This document shows positions 1 through 5,206 of a DNA stretch of 5,206 nucleotides, in pieces (position 1 is the stretch's first letter; each line of letters opens with the position of its first letter). Made by a program: the position numbers and the translations under genes. The notes under the pieces were generated by a model. That model worked only from the letters and a program-made list of their open reading frames with translations. It searched no databases and had not been told where the DNA came from. Location: positions 1 through 5,206 of the forward strand of contig JAUNHF010000146.1 of the NCBI GenBank assembly GCA_030524065.1. Direction: 5' to 3'. Source of the stretch: Deinococcus sp. GTDB taxonomy: Bacteria; Deinococcota; Deinococci; Deinococcales; Deinococcaceae.

Positions 1-84
1 TCCCATACCTGGGCCACTTGCGAAGCCCTCTGCTCTCCGGAGCATCCCGACCTGAGCCAGGCGCTGCAAGGAAGGCTGCGTAGC
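1..84 (+). other. Open reading frame continuing into B2 gene, or 3' end of an upstream gene
   Basis: This stretch has no clear gene of its own. The frame of the downstream B2 gene is open from base 1 and reads into it without a stop, with a helix-like segment (HPDLSQALQGRLRSML) and mostly G/C third positions, so it could be the N-terminal part of a longer B2 protein. Alternatively it is the tail of an upstream gene: frame 2 ends at TGA 53-55, and frame 3 ends at TAG 81-83, one base before the ATG at 85, a spacing typical of coupled genes. Third-position GC is higher in frame 1 (about 20 of 28 codons) than in frame 3 (about 15 of 26), which slightly favours continuation of the B2 frame. The sequence alone does not settle the choice. 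Confidence 0.35.
69..76 (+). promoter_or_regulatory. Possible ribosome binding site for the lasso B2 gene
   Basis: A purine run AAGGAAGG lies 8 nt before the ATG at 85 (11 nt if counted from AAGGA), an acceptable spacing for a Shine-Dalgarno site. It supports the ATG at 85 as a real start, but the match to the consensus is imperfect and the run could equally be coding sequence if the frame starts further upstream. Confidence 0.4.
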
Positions 85-576
85 ATGCTTGAGGCCGTTC
101 GCCAGGACAAAGGGGAACACCGATTACTACATTGGAAGACGCGTTTGAGCTATCTACCGCGCTTGGCGATCTGGATGTGGCGTGTCCTTCCCGATGTACT
201 TGCGACCGGACTGGTCTGGCGCCGACGTGAGGCACCGCTGAAGGCCCTGCGGCCCTGGTTCCGTCCGGCTAAGGGGCGACTGGACCTGACCACACAAGCC
301 GAGATCATTAGCGCCGTCCGCTGGTGGACGCGTCTCCTCTATCCCCGGCAGGCGCGCGAAGGCGTCTGTGTGCCACGCGCTTATGCCACGTTCCGGGCCC
401 TGAGGCGTTACGGACATCCGGCCATCTTCGTCAGTGGGGTTGCGCGTAGTCCGGCAGGGATTACAGGACACGCGTGGGTCGAAGACGACCGGGGCGTCAT
501 GGAAAGTTACGGAGAACCCCTGGTTCGGCTGCGGTTCACCGAGAGCTTCCGGTTTCCGCAGGTTGACGAAGACTGA
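85..576 (+). CDS. Lasso peptide biosynthesis B2 protein (transglutaminase-like leader peptidase)
   Basis: The protein looks like the B2 (McjB C-terminal-like) cysteine protease that removes the leader from a lasso peptide precursor in the cytoplasm before the asparagine-synthetase-like cyclase closes the macrolactam. From the ATG, residues about 20-60 form the usual hydrophobic and basic N-terminal segment (LSYLPRLAIWMWRVLPDVLA). The core has the family signature: Cys95 in GVCVPRAYATFRALRRYGHP and His129 in GHAWVED, 34 residues apart, like the spacing in McjB. The third acidic residue is less clear (Glu140 or Asp135). At 163 aa it is close to the usual 140-155 aa of stand-alone B2 proteins and has no recognisable RRE domain, so a separate B1 protein would be expected. 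The ATG was chosen for its upstream purine run and for length, but the frame is open to the window edge. Leu codons TTA (124), CTA (127) and CTA (154) near the 5' end are unusual for such GC-rich DNA. Family call fairly firm; start uncertain. Confidence 0.8.
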   Translation: MLEAVRQDKGEHRLLHWKTRLSYLPRLAIWMWRVLPDVLATGLVWRRREAPLKALRPWFRPAKGRLDLTTQAEIISAVRWWTRLLYPRQAREGVCVPRAYATFRALRRYGHPAIFVSGVARSPAGITGHAWVEDDRGVMESYGEPLVRLRFTESFRFPQVDED

Positions 577-646
577 CCGCTCCCGGCTTTCCCAGCCGAA
601 AAAGGCGACCACCCGGAGGCAGTCGCCAAAGGACCCGGCTCGCCCG
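577..646. other. Convergent intergenic gap
   Basis: This 70-bp spacer separates the stop codons of the rightward B2 gene and the leftward protease gene. It contains the leftward terminator (599-627) and a small inverted repeat CGGCT/AGCCG (584-588 and 594-598, loop TTCCC). No ORF with an RBS, tRNA or other gene is visible. The B2 gene has no convincing intrinsic terminator here: the small hairpin is followed by A residues, not T residues, on the plus strand. Confidence 0.7.
599..627 (-). terminator. Rho-independent terminator of the surface protein-protease operon
   Basis: On the minus strand the sequence folds as GGCGAC-UG-CC, loop UCCG, GG-UG-GUCGCC, followed directly by UUUUU. This gives a 10-pair stem with two G-U wobbles, closed by a C(UCCG)G tetraloop of the stable cUNCGg class. 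It begins 19 bases past the protease stop codon. On the plus strand the two wobble pairs become C/A mismatches and no T tract follows, so the signal is directional and serves the leftward operon. The pairing was read by eye; no folding energy was calculated. Confidence 0.8.
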
Positions 647-2866
647 TTACTGCGCCTTGATTTCCAGGGCGTAGAGGTTGGCCTTGCTGTTGATGAAGTT
701 GCCGGTGTAGGGCTGCTCGCCGCTCGTCGGGTTGAGGTGGCTGTAGGTGCCCGCTTGGAGGTAGTAGGTGCCGTCAGCGGGCAGGGTGACTGTCAGCACA
801 TTGGTCGTGACGTTGGGCTTGAGCGCCTTGCCGAGGCTGTCCTTGAGGGTCACGCCCTTGGCGTCGCGGATATAGACCACGGCCCAGACCGACCCGATGG
901 GCTGGGTGGGGTGATACTTGTCGAAGAGGGTGATACTCAGCTTTTGTCCCGCCTTGCCCTCGAACTTGTAGAAGTCCACGTCGCCGTTGGCCGGGGCGCA
1001 GGTGCTCGCGCAGGTGTCCTTGTAGATCATGGCCGTGGAGGTGCGCTCACCGATATTGATGGGGGCCGCCGTGTCGAGCGAGTCGTTCGCCTCGTAATTA
1101 TCCACGATAGGCGCGGTGTAGCCCTTGTCGAGCGTAATCGTCACGGCTTCCTGATCGCCGGACGGAATGGTCACCTTGCCGGTATATGTGCCGCGCACGG
1201 TGGCTGACGTATCGGCGACGAGGTCCGGGCCGCCGACATAGATCGTGTACTCGCCTGGAGCCATGGCAAGGAACTGCGCCACGCCCTTGCTGTCGGTCTG
1301 CGCGCCGTAGATTGCGCCGTTTTCGCCGGTCTTTTCGATGATGACGTCGGAAGGCTGCGTCAGGATGGCCGCCGTGCCATCGGGCTTCTGGAACTGCACC
1401 GTGACCTTGAGAGCGCCGCCCTTTTCCGGCATCGGCCCGCTTTGTAGGCGTTGGGTGAGCGCGCCGAGGTCGATGCGGCCGTAGCCGGTGCCCCGGTCAA
1501 AGCCGTTGGGGTTGTCCCCGACGCGGCCGTCCGCCGTTTCTTCCAGCAGGCGCCGCACCTGGTAGGGGTCGAGGTCAGGCTTGGCCCCCAGGATGAGCGC
1601 CGCGGCCCCCGAGGTGTACGGCCCGGAGAAGGACGTACCACTCATGAGCGCGTAGCCGCTGCCTCCCTCGGGGGTCGCGCCCGATTTACGGGTGCCGTCG
1701 TCGTTGATGAACAGGGGCACGGTCATCAGTACGTCGCTGCCGGGGGCCGCCACGCTGATGTGCCGCCCGAAGGTCGAGAATCCAGCCTTCGTATTGTTGA
1801 TGGCGAGCGCCGCCGAAGGGATGACCCCGGCGAAGAGGGCCGGGCGCTGGTAGTACTCGCGCGACTCGTTGCCGGCTGAGACCACGATGGTGACGTTGCG
1901 CGCCAGGGCGTAGTCCATTGCCATCTTGATGAGGGGGTCGTAGCCCGCGCCGCCCCAGGAGTTGTTGATGACCTTCGCGCCGTTGTCCACCATCCACAGC
2001 ACGGCCTTGGCAATCCCGGCGCTGCCCACGCTGCCGGGCTGGAACATGGCGGCCGTGAGATACTTGGCGTCCGGCGCCACACCCACGATGCCTTTGCTGT
2101 CACGGGCCGCGGCAATGGTGGAAACCACGGCCGTTCCGTGCTCGATGCTCTCGTCCACCTGCTGGTCCACGGGTTGCGGGGTGCTGCCGAAGGCGTCGAT
2201 GGCGTCGATCCAGCTCTGCACCGTCGTATAAGTCTTGTCGGCCTTGGGGTCGTAGGCTTTGCCCGCCCAGTTGGGCCGCAGGTCGGGGTGCGACACGTCC
2301 ACCGGGTCGTCAATCACGCCGACCGTCACGCCCGCGCCGGTCAGGCCCGCGTCCCAGGCGGCCTTGGCGTTCAGGTGCTCACTGTCGAGCGCGTACTGCG
2401 GGAGCTCGTCGAAAATCTGGTTGACGGCGAGGGGCCTGAGCGCCGTGCCCGAGGTGCCCTTAGTGTACTTTTCCATTTCCCAGAGCTGCTGGGGCGCGGC
2501 GAAATTGACCCTGCCTTCTTCGCTCAGCACGCGGGCAGCTTCCAGGGCATTTCGCTCGGGTAGATGCAGCACCACCACGTCCAGCTGCGGAATGCGGTCA
2601 ATGATGGTCGCGCCGAGTTTGTGGGCAACACTCTGCGCCGAAGCTCCGCCCAGGCTGACGACGAGCTGGTCAGTGACGTAACGGCTGCCCGTCTTGGGGT
2701 CGGTGACGACGTGGGCAGCATTGATGTCGGGTGTGGGCTGCTGACCCGTGAGCACAGGTGCAGACGAAGAGGGCGGCGTGGTGCTGGGCAAGGTGGAAAC
2801 GGGCTGTTGCTGGCAGGCCGCGAGCAGGGCCGTGAGGCCGAGGGCGGCAAGGGAAACTCTTTTCAT
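647..2866 (-). CDS. Secreted lipoprotein serine protease, S8 family (subtilisin-like), with C-terminal PPC-like domain
   Basis: This is a 739-aa exported endopeptidase, probably anchored by a lipid. Numbering is from the ATG at 2866. Residues 1-18 are a lipoprotein signal ending in the lipobox LLAAC (Cys18), followed by a Ser/Thr/Pro/Gln-rich linker. Residues about 55-135 resemble the I9-type prodomain that folds and inhibits the enzyme. The catalytic domain spans about 155-470: Asp186 in GVIDDPVDVSHPDL, His243 in EHGTAV, the substrate-binding strand INNSWGG, oxyanion Asn333 in VVSAGNES, and Ser412 in MSGTSFSGP. The residues after the Asp are Asp-Pro instead of the common Thr-Gly. Residues about 483-580 resemble a carboxypeptidase-regulatory-like beta-sandwich, and 588-739 a PPC-type domain (DNYEANDSLDTA, GDVDFYKFEGKAGQKL) with a close cysteine pair, Cys619 and Cys623. 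A GTG nine bases upstream overlaps the Shine-Dalgarno site, so the ATG is preferred. It is the second and last gene of the operon. The protease call is firm; the natural substrate is unknown. Confidence 0.95.
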   Translation of the reverse strand: MKRVSLAALGLTALLAACQQQPVSTLPSTTPPSSSAPVLTGQQPTPDINAAHVVTDPKTGSRYVTDQLVVSLGGASAQSVAHKLGATIIDRIPQLDVVVLHLPERNALEAARVLSEEGRVNFAAPQQLWEMEKYTKGTSGTALRPLAVNQIFDELPQYALDSEHLNAKAAWDAGLTGAGVTVGVIDDPVDVSHPDLRPNWAGKAYDPKADKTYTTVQSWIDAIDAFGSTPQPVDQQVDESIEHGTAVVSTIAAARDSKGIVGVAPDAKYLTAAMFQPGSVGSAGIAKAVLWMVDNGAKVINNSWGGAGYDPLIKMAMDYALARNVTIVVSAGNESREYYQRPALFAGVIPSAALAINNTKAGFSTFGRHISVAAPGSDVLMTVPLFINDDGTRKSGATPEGGSGYALMSGTSFSGPYTSGAAALILGAKPDLDPYQVRRLLEETADGRVGDNPNGFDRGTGYGRIDLGALTQRLQSGPMPEKGGALKVTVQFQKPDGTAAILTQPSDVIIEKTGENGAIYGAQTDSKGVAQFLAMAPGEYTIYVGGPDLVADTSATVRGTYTGKVTIPSGDQEAVTITLDKGYTAPIVDNYEANDSLDTAAPINIGERTSTAMIYKDTCASTCAPANGDVDFYKFEGKAGQKLSITLFDKYHPTQPIGSVWAVVYIRDAKGVTLKDSLGKALKPNVTTNVLTVTLPADGTYYLQAGTYSHLNPTSGEQPYTGNFINSKANLYALEIKAQ
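2816..2866 (-). other. Lipoprotein signal peptide (Sec/SPII) of the protease
   Basis: The N-terminus MKRVSLAALGLTALLAAC has a short basic n-region, a hydrophobic core and a lipobox, with cleavage expected before Cys18 (codon 2813-2815). The following residues, QQQPVSTLPSTTPPSSS, form a flexible linker typical of surface-anchored lipoproteins. The residue at +2 is Gln, but retention rules depend on the host envelope and cannot be applied safely here. Confidence 0.9.
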
Positions 2867-2874
2867 CGTGGGCA

Positions 2875-2882
2875 CTCCTCCC
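2875..2882 (-). promoter_or_regulatory. Shine-Dalgarno site that fixes the protease start
   Basis: On the minus strand GGGAGGAG lies 8 nt before the ATG at 2866, an ideal distance. The alternative GTG (2875-2873) overlaps the last G of this site and has no room for ribosome binding, so it is unlikely to be the start. The site sits inside the 19-nt gap after the stop codon of the upstream surface protein gene, which suggests translational coupling or at least co-transcription. Confidence 0.85.
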
Positions 2883-2885
2883 TGC

Positions 2886-5206
2886 TCAGGGCCGGGTCAT
2901 GAAATGGTGGATGGTGCTGACGCTCTGAGTCACGCCGCCGGGCACGATCTTGGTGGTCTCCGGGTCGCTGTAGACCGCGTAGGCCACGACCGGGTTGGTC
3001 GCCGACTCGGGCTGAGTGGGGTCTTGCAGGCGGTAGGCGAACGCCTTGTGCAGCAGCCAGCTGTAGCGGCGGTTGGCTTGCAGCGACGTGGGCGTCAGGC
3101 CCGAGCGGACGCGGGTCAGGTCGTGCGGCACTTTCATGGTGTCCGAGGCGGGGTCATAGCTCACCCACTTGCCGTAGTCACGGGTGTCGCTGCCGATGCC
3201 CGTCACCCGGTAGCTGCCGTTTTGCCCGATCAGCTGTAAGGGAGGCGCGTCGAAGTTGCCCACGGCGGTAAACGAGTCGCTCACGCGCAGGTCCACCCGC
3301 AGCCCGGTCGCACCACCTTGGAAGGCGTTCGTCTTGAAAGTGTAGAGCGGCAACAGGTCCACGCCGGTCTGCTCGGGACCGGGGCTCAGGAGTTGGGGCG
3401 CGAAAGGTGGCAGGAGGCGGGTGCTCGGCAGCTCGGGCACCGCGCTCGTTTCTTCGGTCGCGCCGATGGCCTTGACGCGGTAGTAGTAGTCCTGGCCGAT
3501 CTCCAGCGTGGCAGTGTTGTCGTTGGTGGTGCAGCGCTTGGTGGACGTGGAGCACTGCGCCGCGCCTGCGAAGGCGACTTCAGTGTAGGGGCCACCCTTT
3601 TCGGTGGCGCGCAGCACTCGGAACCCGGTCAGGCCCTCGGTGCTTGCGGGCATGTCCCAGGACACCGTCACCCAGCTGTTGGAATCAGGACGGACGCTCT
3701 GAGCATCCAGGGTTTCCGGTCCAGGCGTGCGGTAGATGTAGTTGATCCGCTCGCCGAGGGTGTAGCCGACCGCCTTGACGCCCGTGGGAGCCGTCACTGT
3801 GCCCGGGGCCGCGCTGCGCTGCAGACGCACCGGCATCAGGTAGGCCGAGCGGTTGTTGTTGAAGTCGAGACTGGAAACCTGAACGTAGATGTCACCACTC
3901 AGACCCGCAGGGTCGAGCGTGATCTGCCCGCTGTCCTGGCTGTCCATCCCCGGCGTGACCTTGCCCGCATCAATGGAGGTCAGCGCGTTGCGCAGTTCCA
4001 TCATCTGCCCGGAGGACGGGTCGAACGTGACCAGCGAGAAGAGCAGGTACTTTAGTTGCAAGGGGCTGGGGTTTTCCGCCGTCGTGTAGGCGCGCAACTG
4101 CACCTTGTCATTCATGACGGTGCCGGGTGTCAGAGTCTTCCAGTCCTTGGCCGTGCCGTCCGCCGCGAGTTCGGTGGGCGTGAGCAGCGCCAGCTTCGGC
4201 ACGTTGGTGGCCGCCGTCGGGTTCTGGGCGTCGAACTGCGCCACCTTGTACTGGGGGTTCAGTCCCGGACGGACCACGGCACCGATCAGCTCGGAGCCTG
4301 CAGCACCCGGTTTACGGAACACGAGGTCGTAGGTGCCTTCGGGCAAGTCACTGAAAGAGACGCGACCCGTGGCATCGGTCTGCCCAGTGGCGACGATCTC
4401 GGTGCGGCTTCCCGCCGCGTAGAGCGTCACCGCCGAGCCGGTCACGGGTTCACCACGGTTCGAGCGAACCAGATTGGCCGAGAGACTGCCCTTAGACAGG
4501 GAGCGGATGTCGACGGTGAGCTTGGTCTGTGCTTCAGTCGTATTGCCGCTGGTATCGGTCGCCACCGCGCGAATGGTATGGGCGCCGTTGTCCGCAGCCG
4601 CGTAGTTTTGTGTCCACTCGTAGGGGGCCGCATCGTCCGTGCCGAGCAGCGTTTCGCCTTCGTAGAACTTGACGTCCTGAACGGCCACGTCGTCTTTGGC
4701 ATCGGCCCGGAAGATAACCGGGCCAGCTGCCGTGAGGGTCACCGGGTCCGCTGTCAGGGTCACCGTAGGGGGCACCTGGTCCTTGGGCAGCGGGGCCGGG
4801 TTGTCCGTCACGGCGAAGAGCAGGCTGAACTGGAAGGGGTCTTGTCTGGCGTCGGTGGCCATCGGCACGCGGGCCGCGAAGGTTACGACCTGGGTCGCGC
4901 CCGCCGCGAGTGCGCCGCCTTGCCAGCCTTCTCGGAAGATGCGGGTGACCGTGGTGCCTGCAGGCACGGTCACATTGAGGCCGCGGGTATCGAGGCCTTG
5001 TACCAGCGGGGTCGCGCCGGGATCGATTTCGTTGGCACCGGTGGCCGTATTGACGCGGTAAGCGGTGCTGAGCTGCAAGTCGGCGGCACGCTCGCTCGCG
5101 TCGCTGCCGTCGAAATATTTGACCTGACGGAAGGGAGTGTTCCCCACTGTCGCCATTTGGCCGTCCGTGTCGATAGGCACGTAGGTCGGTACACTCAAGG
5201 TCTGCC
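2886..5206 (-). CDS. Large extracellular surface protein with Ig-like and fibronectin type III-like modules (5' partial)
   Basis: At least 770 codons of a multidomain protein are present; the frame runs off the right edge with no stop, and the TTG at 5198 is just an internal codon, used here as residue 1. Residues 1-135 form an unrecognised beta-rich region ending in DPFQFSLLFAVTDNPAP. Residues about 143-230 are a bacterial Ig-like domain (PPTVTLTADP, VKFYEGETLLGTDDAAPYEW, HTIRAVATDTSGNTTE). Residues about 236-320 resemble a carboxypeptidase-regulatory-like module (TDATGRVSFSDLPEGTYDLV). Residues 335-460 are a further beta-rich segment without a family call. Residues about 467-590 are an Fn3-like domain (VTVSWDMP, TGFRVLRATEKGGPYTEV, QDYYYRVKAIGA), with Cys549 and Cys556 able to form a local disulfide. 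Residues 596-770 are another Ig/Fn3-like module (PQLLSPGPEQTGVDLLPLY), and the protein ends in HHFMTRP. No LPXTG motif or C-terminal membrane anchor is seen, and no catalytic motif was recognised. An extracellular location is inferred from the domains; the signal peptide would lie outside the window. It is followed after 19 nt by the S8 protease gene. Confidence 0.85.
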   Translation of the reverse strand, partial: QTLSVPTYVPIDTDGQMATVGNTPFRQVKYFDGSDASERAADLQLSTAYRVNTATGANEIDPGATPLVQGLDTRGLNVTVPAGTTVTRIFREGWQGGALAAGATQVVTFAARVPMATDARQDPFQFSLLFAVTDNPAPLPKDQVPPTVTLTADPVTLTAAGPVIFRADAKDDVAVQDVKFYEGETLLGTDDAAPYEWTQNYAAADNGAHTIRAVATDTSGNTTEAQTKLTVDIRSLSKGSLSANLVRSNRGEPVTGSAVTLYAAGSRTEIVATGQTDATGRVSFSDLPEGTYDLVFRKPGAAGSELIGAVVRPGLNPQYKVAQFDAQNPTAATNVPKLALLTPTELAADGTAKDWKTLTPGTVMNDKVQLRAYTTAENPSPLQLKYLLFSLVTFDPSSGQMMELRNALTSIDAGKVTPGMDSQDSGQITLDPAGLSGDIYVQVSSLDFNNNRSAYLMPVRLQRSAAPGTVTAPTGVKAVGYTLGERINYIYRTPGPETLDAQSVRPDSNSWVTVSWDMPASTEGLTGFRVLRATEKGGPYTEVAFAGAAQCSTSTKRCTTNDNTATLEIGQDYYYRVKAIGATEETSAVPELPSTRLLPPFAPQLLSPGPEQTGVDLLPLYTFKTNAFQGGATGLRVDLRVSDSFTAVGNFDAPPLQLIGQNGSYRVTGIGSDTRDYGKWVSYDPASDTMKVPHDLTRVRSGLTPTSLQANRRYSWLLHKAFAYRLQDPTQPESATNPVVAYAVYSDPETTKIVPGGVTQSVSTIHHFMTRP

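Noticed and set aside
31..44. Inverted repeat TGCTC-TCCG-GAGCA as a terminator or attenuator before the B2 gene
   Set aside because: The stem is 5 bp with no following T tract, and it may lie inside coding sequence; short repeats like this are common by chance in GC-rich DNA.
584..598. Hairpin CGGCT-TTCCC-AGCCG as a terminator for the B2 gene
   Set aside because: It has only 5 bp and is followed by AAAAA on the plus strand, so it has no U tract for the rightward transcript.
434..1207. A 257-codon plus-strand open frame overlapping the end of the B2 gene and the protease C-terminus
   Set aside because: It is antisense to the firmly assigned protease for most of its length, has low-complexity Val/Gly/Arg-rich translation typical of shadow frames in GC-rich DNA, and lacks a family resemblance.
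1726..2313. A 195-codon minus-strand frame inside the protease gene
   Set aside because: It is a +1/-1 shadow of the catalytic domain, with Arg/Pro/Thr/Ser-rich translation; all catalytic motifs are in the main frame and there is no sign of a frameshift.
85..2866. The S8 protease as a lasso peptide processing enzyme or isopeptidase partner of the B2 gene
   Set aside because: Known lasso isopeptidases belong to the S9 prolyl-oligopeptidase-like group, the genes converge, and the protease is exported and co-transcribed with a surface protein.
3318..4055. A 245-codon plus-strand frame antisense to the surface protein gene
   Set aside because: The composition is rich in Arg, Gly, Ala and Val with no recognisable domain, as expected from the reverse complement of a GC-rich coding frame.
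1..5206. CRISPR arrays, tRNA or rRNA genes, insertion sequences, tandem repeats
   Set aside because: I saw no regularly spaced repeats, tRNA-like folds, transposase frames or terminal inverted repeats; nearly all the window is occupied by three coding frames.

Overview
The window reads as a GC-rich bacterial chromosome fragment. The combination of a GC-rich sequence, a lipoprotein subtilisin-type protease carrying a PPC-like C-terminal domain, and a large Ig/fibronectin-like surface protein is compatible with Deinococcus or a relative. That assignment is an inference from style and domain content; no taxonomic marker is present.

Layout. (1) Positions 1-576, plus strand: the end of a lasso-peptide biosynthesis locus. 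The only clear gene is a B2-type leader peptidase (transglutaminase-like cysteine protease, about 163 aa from the ATG at 85). Its reading frame is open back to the window edge, so a longer N-terminus or fusion cannot be excluded. The precursor, RRE (B1), cyclase (C) and any exporter are not in this window and, if present, lie to the left. (2) Positions 577-646: a 70-bp convergent gap. It holds a good Rho-independent terminator that works only for the leftward transcript. (3) Positions 647-2866, minus strand: a 739-aa secreted lipoprotein serine protease of family S8, with prodomain, catalytic domain, a carboxypeptidase-regulatory-like module and a PPC-like domain. (4) Positions 2886-5206, minus strand: at least 770 aa of a multidomain surface protein with Ig-like, carboxypeptidase-regulatory-like and Fn3-like modules. 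Its N-terminus lies beyond the right edge.

How the genes fit together. The surface protein and the protease are two cistrons of one leftward operon: the gap is 19 nt, the protease RBS fills it, and one terminator closes the unit. Both are predicted to act outside the cytoplasm and both carry a similar small beta-sandwich module, so a shared cell-surface role is plausible, though no substrate can be named. The lasso B2 gene converges on this operon and is probably unrelated in function.

The most interesting point is the edge of a possible lasso peptide cluster at the left. Nothing inside the window itself amounts to a clearly new system.
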